DNA of 64,000 bases from Mycobacterium sp. 1274756.6. GTDB lineage: Bacteria > Actinomycetota > Actinomycetes > Mycobacteriales > Mycobacteriaceae. Below are positions 8,829 to 17,300 of the stretch, in pieces. Position 1 is the first letter of the stretch, and every line of letters begins with the position of its first letter. The notes below the pieces were generated by a model. The model was not told where the DNA came from and did no database searches. It worked only from the letters and a program-made list of their open reading frames with translations. Both the position numbers and the translations under genes were made by a program. The stretch spans positions 1 through 64,000 of the forward strand of contig NZ_LZLJ01000096.1 of assembly GCF_001668625.1 (NCBI RefSeq), read 5' to 3'.

Positions 8829-9769
8829 GGTCCGCCCTCCTCGTGTTGGGAGCGCGGCAGGATCGTCATCTCGTCGATCAGCCAGCGCCGGTCCTGCTTG
8901 ACGAACCCGACCACCGCGGTGACGGTGCTGTTCCAGACCTCCGGCGGATCCCCGAGTTCACCGCGCAGCAGCACCAGCACCCGGGCGTGATCCGCCCCGG
9001 ATTCCAGCACGGCGCTGTGCGGGACGAAATAGTTGTGCCGCAGCGGGGCTTCCCGCGCCGCGCGCTGGCCGACCTCCAGCTCCGGGCGGTAGCGCTCGGT
9101 GGTGACGGTCGCGGCCCGCTCGAAGTCGGCGTCGATCGTGTCCGGGGCGTAGCTGAGCATCTCGACCACCAGCTTCGGGCCGACCCGCGCGATGTCCGCC
9201 CGGGCGTTGTCCGCGGTGCGGTCGGGTTGGTAGACCAGCAGATAGCTGGCCGCCGTGACCCCCGCGCACAGCAGAGCCGCGGCGGTGAGCAGGGCGGCGA
9301 GCCTGCCGGTGACCGGCGCCGAGGGCGGCGGGACCCGGTGCGCCTCGGTGCCGGCCAGCAGGTCCGCGCCGGTGCGGCCCCGCCGCTCCCACAGCGGCAG
9401 CAACCAGCCGGCCAGCAGCGGCGCCGTGTCGAGCAGGTGGGCGGCCTCGCGGGCCAGCAACCGGCCGGGACCGATCGGCCGGCCGTCCGCCCGGGCGACC
9501 CGGACCCCGACGACCGCGCGGCCCAGGCTCCAGCCGGTGACCGCGGGCAGCAACACCCGGTTGGCGGCGGTCAGCAGGATCGCCGCGCCGCACAGCAGGC
9601 TCCACGCCCACCACCAGGGGCTCGACGGTGGCGCCGTGAACGCCGCGATCCCCGCGGCGGCCGCCACCGCGAAGCCGGGCAGCACATCGATGGCCGCGCC
9701 CAGCGCGCGCACCGGCCAACCCGCCAGGGCCGGGGCAGGACCCTCCTGCCGGTCGAGGAGATCGGTCAC
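8825..9769 (-). CDS. mam1B: RDD-domain Mce-associated membrane protein (Mam1B/Rv0176-like)
   Basis: This 314-residue protein joins two parts. Residues about 15-150 form an RDD-type membrane domain with several hydrophobic segments (RALGAAIDVLPG near the start, a GWSLGRAVVGVRV segment, and the characteristic RRGRTGADLLAGT motif). A further membrane segment (about 155-180) leads into an extracytoplasmic Mas-type domain (about 190-300). This RDD plus Mas architecture is what I recall for Rv0176. GTGA overlaps on both sides show tight coupling in the operon. Confidence 0.82.
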   Translation of the reverse strand: MTDLLDRQEGPAPALAGWPVRALGAAIDVLPGFAVAAAAGIAAFTAPPSSPWWWAWSLLCGAAILLTAANRVLLPAVTGWSLGRAVVGVRVARADGRPIGPGRLLAREAAHLLDTAPLLAGWLLPLWERRGRTGADLLAGTEAHRVPPPSAPVTGRLAALLTAAALLCAGVTAASYLLVYQPDRTADNARADIARVGPKLVVEMLSYAPDTIDADFERAATVTTERYRPELEVGQRAAREAPLRHNYFVPHSAVLESGADHARVLVLLRGELGDPPEVWNSTVTAVVGFVKQDRRWLIDEMTILPRSQHEEGGP

Positions 9770-10428
9770 CGCGCAACCTGGTCGATGTCGGCGATTTTGT
9801 AGACGCCGTCGTCGGGCGCCATCGTCACCCGCAGCCGGTAGGCGACCTGCTGGTTGGTGCTGGAGACGAAGACCCGGAACGCGGCCAGCACGATGATCGA
9901 GTCGTCGGGGTTGTGGCGTTCCACCGCGGTGCGCATATCGAGCATCTCGACGTGCACGTCCGCCTGCGCGTAGGCATCGGCGATGACGCTGAGCATCAGC
10001 GGCGCCTGGGCGACGAAATCACCGGTGGAGCACTCCAGGATCTTGCGCTGGTTGGCGTCCATCGCCGCCGGGTCCGGCGCGTGCAGCGCCAGCAGGCAGT
10101 CCCGGGCGGCGGCCAGGGCCGCGGCGTCGGCGTCCTGCGCTGCGGTGCTGGCCCGGTGGGACCGCACCGCCAGGTAGCCGCCGGCCGCGAGCGCCCCGGC
10201 TAGCACGATCATGGCGACGGCGCTCCCGACCAACCAGCCGCGGCCCAACCGGGACCGGCCGCGCGCCACCGGCGCCGGCTCGTCAGAGCTGTCAGCGGAG
10301 TCCTCGGCCGCTTCGGCGGGTTCCGGTGCCTCCGCGGGCACCGGGGTGTCGGCCTGCTCGGTGTCGTCCGACGCGGAGACGTCGGACTCGGTGGGGTTCA
10401 ACTGACCGGAGCCAGCATCTCCTTCCAT
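9766..10428 (-). CDS. mam1A: Mce-associated membrane protein (Mam1A/Rv0175-like)
   Basis: I start this 220-residue protein at ATG 10428, which has AGGAG 7 nt upstream (10436-10440) and overlaps the end of mce1F by 31 bp; longer in-frame extensions lie inside mce1F and are unlikely. An acidic, Pro/Ala-rich N-terminus (about 60 residues) precedes one membrane segment (about 68-92) and a Mas-type C-terminal domain with two cysteines. It is the first Mce-associated gene after mce1F, as Rv0175 is in M. tuberculosis. Confidence 0.82.
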   Translation of the reverse strand: MEGDAGSGQLNPTESDVSASDDTEQADTPVPAEAPEPAEAAEDSADSSDEPAPVARGRSRLGRGWLVGSAVAMIVLAGALAAGGYLAVRSHRASTAAQDADAAALAAARDCLLALHAPDPAAMDANQRKILECSTGDFVAQAPLMLSVIADAYAQADVHVEMLDMRTAVERHNPDDSIIVLAAFRVFVSSTNQQVAYRLRVTMAPDDGVYKIADIDQVAR

Positions 10429-11966
10429 CCGTCGTCTCCTGTGGGGGTCTCGTTGTCGATCACGTATTTGACGCCGTCCGGGCCGACCAACTCGCCGCTG
10501 GACGGGTGGTAGACGGCCGCCGGCGCCGCGCTCGGAATGTAAACGCACGGGTTGGGCTGCTGGCCGTTGCACTGCACGGTACCCGACCCGGGTCGGGTCA
10601 ACGGATCGCTGATCGGGCCCTGCTGTCGCATCGGCGGCGGCAGCTGGTCCGCGGGTGCGGGGTTCATGCCGTTGTTGACCGACGGCGCCGGAATCACCCG
10701 GCCCGGGTCCACCGGCTGGTCGCAGCGCGCGCCCGGCGCCGGGCAGTTGCGGAACTGCTCGGGGTCGCCGTACCAGGGGTTGGTGCCCAGCGGCTCGTAC
10801 GGTTCCTCGTCGCGGCACTCCTTCGGGGTCGCGCCCCGCTTGCCGGGCACGTCGGCACACGGGATGTTGCGCGCCCCGCGGACCACGTTCGCCGGGGTGT
10901 CCTTGGGGATCTTGCAGTACAGCCCCGACGGCGCCGGAACCGAACTGGTGTCGGCGGGCGAGCGCCACTCGGAGGCCGGCAGGAACCCGGTCATACACGG
11001 CGGCGGCTGGTTGATGGTCAGCCCCAGGTCCAGCAGCGCGCGCGCCTCGTTCTCGTACGGCGCGGTCACCGCCTGACCGGATGCGGCCTCCTGCGGGAAC
11101 GCCACCAGCATCGCCTCGACGTAGGGGCGGTAGCGCTTGAGGATGTCCAGCACGATCGCCAGGTTGGCGAACGTCTGCGGCAGGGTGTCCTGCAGCCCGG
11201 CCATCACGTTGCTGAGCTGGTCGGCCGAGCTGGCCGCCTGCGGCAGGATCCGGCGCAGGGCCGCGTCCTCCCCGGCGCTCTGCGCGGCCAGGGTGTTCAG
11301 GTTCGCCGCCCAGCGCTCGATGGCGTCACCGGAGTCCACCTGGCTGTCCAGGATCGGCCCGGAGTTGGCGATGATGTCGTTGATATCGCCGATGTTGGTG
11401 CGGAAGTCCCCGGCGATGGCCTGGGTGGCGTCCACCAGCCGCTGCAGCGCCGGCCCCAGCCCGCCGACCGCCATCGCGGTCTCGTCGAGCAGTTGGCTGA
11501 TCTTCTGGTGCGGCAGCGCCGCCAGGGTCCGGTTGACGGCGTCGAGGGTCGGCCCCACCGGGGCCGGCACCGACGAGTCGGTGATGACCGCGTTCTTCGG
11601 CAGCACCTGGTCGGTGGTGCCGTGCGACACCAGGTCCAGGTACTGCTCGCCGACCGCCGAGACCGAGTGCACGTTCGCCGACGCGTCGGCCGGGATCTTG
11701 TACTTCGAGTCGATGCGCAGGGTGGCGATCGCACCGGTCGCGGTCGGCTGCACGTCGGTGACCCGCCCGATCGTGGTGCCCCGGTAGGTGACGTTGGCGG
11801 TGGCGTACAACCCGCCCGACGACGGCAGTTCCGCGCTCAGCGTGTACTGGCCGATGCCCATCAGCGCCGGCAACCGCAGGTAGTACCAGCCGAGTCCGAT
11901 GACCGCGATCAGCGTCACCGCGGTGAACAACACCAGTTGGCGTTTGGCGAACCTACTCAGCAGCAT
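10398..11966 (-). CDS. mce1F: Mce1F-type protein
   Basis: The 522-residue protein starts with a short basic segment and a membrane anchor (about residues 10-30), followed by the PALMGIGQYTL region, an MCE domain (about 38-118, with ANVTYRGTTIGRVTDV) and a helical region. A long extension of about 200 residues follows, rich in Pro and Cys. The ATG lies 3 bp after the mce1E stop. In the Mce1 complex the six MCE subunits form a single curved tunnel from the inner membrane to the cell wall; F is the last of them. Confidence 0.9.
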   Translation of the reverse strand: MLLSRFAKRQLVLFTAVTLIAVIGLGWYYLRLPALMGIGQYTLSAELPSSGGLYATANVTYRGTTIGRVTDVQPTATGAIATLRIDSKYKIPADASANVHSVSAVGEQYLDLVSHGTTDQVLPKNAVITDSSVPAPVGPTLDAVNRTLAALPHQKISQLLDETAMAVGGLGPALQRLVDATQAIAGDFRTNIGDINDIIANSGPILDSQVDSGDAIERWAANLNTLAAQSAGEDAALRRILPQAASSADQLSNVMAGLQDTLPQTFANLAIVLDILKRYRPYVEAMLVAFPQEAASGQAVTAPYENEARALLDLGLTINQPPPCMTGFLPASEWRSPADTSSVPAPSGLYCKIPKDTPANVVRGARNIPCADVPGKRGATPKECRDEEPYEPLGTNPWYGDPEQFRNCPAPGARCDQPVDPGRVIPAPSVNNGMNPAPADQLPPPMRQQGPISDPLTRPGSGTVQCNGQQPNPCVYIPSAAPAAVYHPSSGELVGPDGVKYVIDNETPTGDDGWKEMLAPVS

Positions 11967-11969
11967 CGG

Positions 11970-13130
11970 CTAGTCCTCCGCCCGTTCGATGAGCGGCCCG
12001 TTCTCGGCGCTGAGCGGGTTGGGGGTGAACCGCACGTCCGGGCGCATCGTCGCGGGGTCCCGGCCCCAGGACTGCTCCAACGCCCGCAGCATGCCCGACA
12101 GGCCGGTGCCGGACAGGATGGCGTTGTCCACCGTGCTCAGCGTCAGGTCGACCATCAGCGACACGTTGATGTAGTCACCGCGGATCGCGATCGGGACCCC
12201 GTTGATCTCGAAGGGCAGGGTCACCATCAGGTCGAGCGCCCCGCTCAGGTAGGGCGCTCCCCGGCCGAGCTGCTTGAGCGGGCGCTTGAGCGCCTCCAGG
12301 TCCTCGCCGAGCGGGCCGCGGGCGGCGCTCAGCGTCTCGTCGGCGACCCCGGCGAACCGGCCCACCGCGTCGATGGCGTCGGTGAACAGTTCCCGCTTCT
12401 CGGCGTAGTGCTTGATCAGCGGCGGCACCTCGACCAGCAGCCGGTCCAAGGTGTTGTCCCGGCTGGCCACATAGCTCAGCAGCCGGTCGGTGGCGTCGAT
12501 GGCGTGGGTGATGTCCTCGCGCTGCTCGTTGAGCTCACCGGTGAAGGTCGCCAGTTTGCCCAGGAAATCGTGGATCGCGTCGGCGCGCCCGTCGAGCAGG
12601 TAGGTCAGCTCGTCGGAGAGCACCTCCAGGTTCGGCACGCCGCCGCCGCGCAGGATCATCGCCAGGCTCGCCAACGTGCGCTCCATGTTCGGATACGCCG
12701 AGGAGTTCGCCAGCTTGATCACATCGCCGTCTTGCAGCCGCTCCGCGGACGGCTCGGCGGGCGCGGCCAACTCCACGTGCTGGGAGCCCAGCAGGCTGGT
12801 CTGCCCGATCTTGGCGGTCGCGTTCTTCGGCAGGACGACGTCCTTGTTGACCCCGAGCGTCAGCGTGGCGACCCAGTCCTTCAGCTCGATCTTGCGCACG
12901 GTGCCGACGTGGACGTCGGCGACCAGCACATGGCTGTTGCCGTTGAGCGCCAGGGTGTCGGGCACCTGCACGTAGATCGTGTAGGCGTCCGCGCCGGTTC
13001 CCGGCCCGCCGGGCAACTGCACGTTGGCGATGCCGCGCCAGCCGCAGGAACTCAGCATCAGCATGGTCGCCAGCAGCGCCACCGCCTGCCACGCCCGGTG
13101 CCGCAGCATCTTCGTCACCCGCCTCGTCAT
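11970..13130 (-). CDS. lprK: Mce1E-type lipoprotein (LprK-like)
   Basis: The 386-residue protein has a lipoprotein signal sequence ending in the lipobox MLSSC with the acylated Cys at residue 29. The MCE domain covers about residues 48-125 (VLVADVHVGTVRKIELKD, SLLGSQHVELA), followed by a helical region and a short charged tail. Unlike most E subunits it has no proline-rich tail. ATGA overlap with mce1D. It corresponds in position to mce1E/lprK (Rv0173) of M. tuberculosis. Confidence 0.9.
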   Translation of the reverse strand: MTRRVTKMLRHRAWQAVALLATMLMLSSCGWRGIANVQLPGGPGTGADAYTIYVQVPDTLALNGNSHVLVADVHVGTVRKIELKDWVATLTLGVNKDVVLPKNATAKIGQTSLLGSQHVELAAPAEPSAERLQDGDVIKLANSSAYPNMERTLASLAMILRGGGVPNLEVLSDELTYLLDGRADAIHDFLGKLATFTGELNEQREDITHAIDATDRLLSYVASRDNTLDRLLVEVPPLIKHYAEKRELFTDAIDAVGRFAGVADETLSAARGPLGEDLEALKRPLKQLGRGAPYLSGALDLMVTLPFEINGVPIAIRGDYINVSLMVDLTLSTVDNAILSGTGLSGMLRALEQSWGRDPATMRPDVRFTPNPLSAENGPLIERAED

Positions 13131-14722
13131 GGTGTCTCTCCCGGTAGCGGGCCGCGCTGCACGCCGTCACCGGGCGCGGTCCCGTGCATCGGCGACGGCA
13201 CCTGCACCTGCGCTGGCGGCATGCCCGGGCTGACCTCCGGCCCGGGCGCCGGCAGCGGGGCCGGCTGCGGGTACCACGGCGGCGGCAGCGGGTTGTGCTG
13301 GTCGTAGGCGTTCGGGGGGCCGGTCATGGTCTGCCCGTCGGTGGGCGGCACGATGTTGGGCCCGCCCATGATCTCGGCCAGCGACTCCGGGGTCAGCAGG
13401 TTCGCGGTGGCCGGCTGCACCTCGGTGCCCTGCATGCCGGGCGCGACGATCCAGCCCGGCTCGCTGTTGCGGTGCGACCAGATGGTGTCCGGGGAGAAGA
13501 TGCCCGGCACGGTGGTGTCCTTGTAGCCGGGTGGGGGCCGCAGCCGCTCCTCGGAGTAGGCGACCATCTTCGGCAGGGTCGCCGCCGAGGAGAACAGGTT
13601 CATCCCGAACGGCGGGAAGTTGAACTTCATCGCGTCCAGGATCGGGCCCAGGTACTGGGCGCACAGCTCGGCCGACTCCTGGTAGCCCAGCCGGCTGCCG
13701 GCCTGGATGGCGCTGCAGATGAACGCCATCGGGTTGGCGAAGTTGGTGATGACCGGCACCTGCACGATCGCCCCGTTGACCGGGTGGTAGATGCCGTTGA
13801 GGTTGCCCTGCAGCGACGGGTAGACGTGCAGGCTGGTTTCGAACCCGTCCAACGGCTCCGGCTGCACCAGCGTGGTCGTCACGTTGTAGAGGTTCTGCAC
13901 GTCGTGGGTGAGCACCTCGGTGTTCTCGTCGAGGAAGCTGCGCAGCGTCGGCAGCAGCTGGTCGACCTGTTCGATGGCGTCGGCCAGTTCCCGGTCGGAG
14001 TTGCTCAGGTTGGTGGTGAACTGCGCCAGGTTGTTGTTCAGCGCGACGAACTGCTGGTCGCTCTGGTGCAGTGCGTTGACGAACAGCGCCAGGCTGCGCA
14101 CCACCGCGAAGAAGTCGCCGCGGCCCTCGTTGAGGGCGGTCAACGCCGTCGACAGGTTGGTCAGCGTCTTGTTGATCTGCTCGCCCTTGCCGGCCAGGCC
14201 GTCGGCCAGCGAGTCGATGACGTCGCCGACCGGGCCCAGGTCGCCGGGTTTGCCTTCCTGCGGCCCCAACTCCTCGACCAGGTTGGTGACCTCTTTACGC
14301 AGGTCGTCCCACTCGACGGGAACCTGGGTGCGCTCCACCGGGATCACCGCGCCGTCGGCCAGGGTCGGCCCGCCGGTGTAGGCCGGGGCGAGCTGGATGA
14401 CCCGGGAGGCCACCAGCGTCGGGTTGAGGATGACCGCGGACGCGTCCTCCGGAACCTTGTACTTGTTGGCGTAGTGGAAGGTGACCTTCATCTGGTCCCC
14501 GGCCGGTTCGATCTTGTCGATCGAACCCACCGGCACACCCATGATCTGGACCGTGTCGCCGGCGTACAGCGCGTTGGTGGCGGTGAAGTAGGCGACGACG
14601 GTGTTCGAGGTCAGCTTGCGGTAGAGCTGCAGGCCGACGAAGCCGGCGATCAGCGCCAGCACCGTGATGGTGACGGCCAGCACCAGCGGCCACCGCCGCT
14701 GCGGGATCACGTTGTGGCTCAC
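13127..14722 (-). CDS. mce1D: Mce1D-type protein
   Basis: The 531-residue protein has a membrane anchor (about residues 12-33), an MCE domain (about 38-118, with IMGVPVGSIDKIEPAGD), a long helical region (about 150-290) and a Pro-rich, probably disordered tail of about 100 residues. The GTG start at 14722 forms a GTGA overlap with the mce1C stop, and the end overlaps mce1E by 4 bp. The order A-F and the long tail agree with Rv0172. Confidence 0.9.
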   Translation of the reverse strand: MSHNVIPQRRWPLVLAVTITVLALIAGFVGLQLYRKLTSNTVVAYFTATNALYAGDTVQIMGVPVGSIDKIEPAGDQMKVTFHYANKYKVPEDASAVILNPTLVASRVIQLAPAYTGGPTLADGAVIPVERTQVPVEWDDLRKEVTNLVEELGPQEGKPGDLGPVGDVIDSLADGLAGKGEQINKTLTNLSTALTALNEGRGDFFAVVRSLALFVNALHQSDQQFVALNNNLAQFTTNLSNSDRELADAIEQVDQLLPTLRSFLDENTEVLTHDVQNLYNVTTTLVQPEPLDGFETSLHVYPSLQGNLNGIYHPVNGAIVQVPVITNFANPMAFICSAIQAGSRLGYQESAELCAQYLGPILDAMKFNFPPFGMNLFSSAATLPKMVAYSEERLRPPPGYKDTTVPGIFSPDTIWSHRNSEPGWIVAPGMQGTEVQPATANLLTPESLAEIMGGPNIVPPTDGQTMTGPPNAYDQHNPLPPPWYPQPAPLPAPGPEVSPGMPPAQVQVPSPMHGTAPGDGVQRGPLPGETP

Positions 14723-16263
14723 TGGCTGCTACCTCCCGTCCCGTCCGGTGTGATGAACGGCGCGGGCAGCTGCGGCCCGGGCCCCGGCGGGGCCGGCGGC
14801 GCCTGCACCGGCGCCGGCGGGACCGCCGGCGGCGGGTACGGCCCGGCGACCGGACCGACCGGTTCGGTGCGCGCCCCGGGCGGGGCGTCGGGCAGCGGCA
14901 CCGGCGTGCCGGGCACGTTCGGCGGCGGCTGGCCGGGCACCCCGGCGATCGGCATGCCCGGTCCCGGCGGCGGGCCCTCCGGGTTGGCGGGCAGGCTCAG
15001 CACGTCCGGCGGCCCGAAGCCGCCCGGCACCGGCCCGTAGGGCCCCTGGGACAGACCCGCGCACGGCAGCGGGTTGCCCGGCCGGGGCAGCGCGTCGGCG
15101 GTCGGGGTGTAGGAGCACGGCGAGCCCGGCGGCACGGCCGGTCCCGGGTGGTCGGGGGTGCCCTCGAGCACCTCCGGCGCCGGCGGCGGCGCGCCGTTGG
15201 GGAAGCGGGTGCCGTTGGGGTCGGGCCAGCGGAACTCCGGCAGACCCGCGCCGCGCCAGAAGTTCTCCGGGTCGATGCCGCGCTTCTTGAACGCCGCGTC
15301 GACGAACGGCTGCAGGATCTGGTACGGCAGCAGGTTGACGATCATCACCTTGAAGTAGGGGCCGGAGGCGATGGCCTCGTTGAGCGCCCCGATGAACTTC
15401 GCCGCGTTGACGAACGACTGGGCGATGTCGTCGCGCCGCTCGTTGAGCAGATCGGTCAGCACCCGCAGCTGCTCCAGCAGGTGGTTGAGGTTCGGGTTGT
15501 CATCGATGAAGCCCTGCACCTGGGCGGAGACCGCCGTGACGTTGGTCAGCAGGTTGTCGATGGCCCGGCCGCGCTGATTGAACGCGGCCAGCAGCGTCTG
15601 CGCGTGCACCAGCAGGTCGTTGACCTGCTCACTGCGGTCCCCCAGCACGGCGGCGACCTTGTTGGCCTGGGCGAGCAGGTGGGTGATCTGCTCGTCGCGC
15701 TTGCCGATCGTGTCGGAGAAGTCCGCCACCCCGTCCAGCGCGGCGCTCAGGTGCGGGTAGGTCTCGTCGACGGTGTCGGCCAGCACCCGCAACGAGTCCT
15801 TCACCGTGTCGATGTTCCAGCCGGCGGCGTCCTTGGTGAGGTCCTCGAAGGCGTTGTAGATCTGGTACGGGGTGGTGCTCTGCGCCAGCGGCAGCGACTG
15901 GTTGGGCCGCAGTTTGGTGGCGCCGCGCGGCTCGACCTCCAGCACCTTCCTGCCCAGGATGGTGTCCGTGCGGATCCGCAGCCGGCTGTCGGTGCCGATC
16001 GTGTTGCGCCCCACCGAGAACTTCATCACCACGTGGTCGCCGTCGATGTCGATGTTCTGCACCTTGCCGACGTCGAACCCGGCGATGCGCACCTTGTCAC
16101 CGGAGTTGAGTCCGCCGGTGTCGCTGAACTGCCCGTAGTAGGTGGGCTGCGCCAGCAGCATCGGCACCGTGGTGATGCACTGGCCCACGCCGACGACCAG
16201 GATCGTCACGATGATGCCGATCAGGCCAAGCCGGGACCGGTTCGGGGGTTCGAGGGTTCTCAT
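14719..16263 (-). CDS. mce1C: Mce1C-type protein
   Basis: I start this 514-residue protein at ATG 16263 (ATGA overlap with mce1B), giving MRTLEPPNRSRLG. A membrane segment covers about residues 14-36, the MCE domain about 43-122 (IAGFDVGKVQNIDIDGD, TDTILGRKVLEVEP), then a helical region and a very Pro/Gly-rich tail of about 150 residues. The tail explains the highly repetitive GC-rich codons between about 14750 and 15200. It is a structural subunit of the Mce1 needle. Confidence 0.9.
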   Translation of the reverse strand: MRTLEPPNRSRLGLIGIIVTILVVGVGQCITTVPMLLAQPTYYGQFSDTGGLNSGDKVRIAGFDVGKVQNIDIDGDHVVMKFSVGRNTIGTDSRLRIRTDTILGRKVLEVEPRGATKLRPNQSLPLAQSTTPYQIYNAFEDLTKDAAGWNIDTVKDSLRVLADTVDETYPHLSAALDGVADFSDTIGKRDEQITHLLAQANKVAAVLGDRSEQVNDLLVHAQTLLAAFNQRGRAIDNLLTNVTAVSAQVQGFIDDNPNLNHLLEQLRVLTDLLNERRDDIAQSFVNAAKFIGALNEAIASGPYFKVMIVNLLPYQILQPFVDAAFKKRGIDPENFWRGAGLPEFRWPDPNGTRFPNGAPPPAPEVLEGTPDHPGPAVPPGSPCSYTPTADALPRPGNPLPCAGLSQGPYGPVPGGFGPPDVLSLPANPEGPPPGPGMPIAGVPGQPPPNVPGTPVPLPDAPPGARTEPVGPVAGPYPPPAVPPAPVQAPPAPPGPGPQLPAPFITPDGTGGSSQ

Positions 16264-17300
16264 TTCGGCGTGCACCTACCCGACGGTTGCTGGGTGAGCC
16301 GGACGGTGCGCACCGGTCCGCCGGGCTGCAGGCCGTTGAGCTTCAACGAGATGTCGCAGAGGTAGAAGTTGAAGAAGTCCCCGTAGATGCCGCCGGACCG
16401 GCCGATCAGGTTCAGGTTCTCCGGGAAGTCGCGGATCTGCTTGTCGAACCGGTCCCGCTGATCCACCAGCGGGCTCACGACGGTGTCCAGGTAGCCCAGG
16501 TCGGTCTGCAGCGCGGGCCGGTTGTCGGCGAGCAGGCCGGCCAGGGTGCCCGCCGCGTTGCTGATGTGCGCGGTGCCCTCGGCCAGCGGGTCGGCCTGGC
16601 TCTCCAGCCCGGTGATCAACACCTCGAAGTCGTTGATGGTCTGGTCGAATTCCTTCTGGTGGCGCACGGTGGTGTCCAGCACGGTGTTGAGGTTCTTGAT
16701 CACCTCGCCGATCGCCTGGTCCCGCTCCGCGAGGTGCTCGGTGAGCTGGGCGGTCTGGTCCAGGATCTGGTTGATGGTGCCGCCCTGGCCCTGGAACACG
16801 GTGACGATCGAGGTCGCGATGGTGTTGACCTTCTCCTCGTCCAGCGCTTTCAGCAGCGGCTTGAACCCGCCGATCAGCGCGTCGAGGTCCAGGGCGGGTT
16901 TGGTGCGCGAGGCCGGGATCACCCCGCCCGGCGGCAGCTTGCGTTCCGCGCCCTCCCCGTCGCCGCGGCTAAGCTCCAGGTAGCGGTTACCGATCAGGTC
17001 GTCGTAGCGGATCATCGCCGTCGACGACTCGTACAGCGGCACCGAGCGCTCGATGTCGAAATCGACGACCACCCGGTTGCCGCCGTCGATGAGGTGGATC
17101 TTTTTGACCTTGCCGATCTCCACGCCGTTGGCGCGGACGAACTGGCCGTTGCGCAGCCCGCTGACGTTGCTGAACTCCGCGGAGTAGCGCTGGGTGCGGT
17201 CGAACCGCACCTGGCCGAAGACCACGATGATCATCGCCGTGAACACCAGGAGAACGATGCCCACGGCGGCGAGGCGAACAGCGGTACCGGTGATTTTCAT
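16260..17300 (-). CDS. mce1B: Mce1B-type protein
   Basis: The 346-residue protein begins MKITGTAVRL at ATG 17300, overlapping the mce1A stop (ATGA). A membrane segment covers about residues 7-28, the MCE domain about 35-115 (ANGVEIGKVKKIHLIDGG, DLIGNRYLELSRGD), and the remainder is helical with a terminal cysteine-containing segment (FYLCDI...SGRC). Length and order match Mce1B (Rv0170) as recalled. Confidence 0.9.
   Translation of the reverse strand: MKITGTAVRLAAVGIVLLVFTAMIIVVFGQVRFDRTQRYSAEFSNVSGLRNGQFVRANGVEIGKVKKIHLIDGGNRVVVDFDIERSVPLYESSTAMIRYDDLIGNRYLELSRGDGEGAERKLPPGGVIPASRTKPALDLDALIGGFKPLLKALDEEKVNTIATSIVTVFQGQGGTINQILDQTAQLTEHLAERDQAIGEVIKNLNTVLDTTVRHQKEFDQTINDFEVLITGLESQADPLAEGTAHISNAAGTLAGLLADNRPALQTDLGYLDTVVSPLVDQRDRFDKQIRDFPENLNLIGRSGGIYGDFFNFYLCDISLKLNGLQPGGPVRTVRLTQQPSGRCTPK

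Noticed and set aside
10326..13307. 993-codon plus-strand open frame across mce1D-F
   Set aside because: Antisense to three clear mce genes and made of repetitive Arg/Gly/Val-rich sequence without family features.
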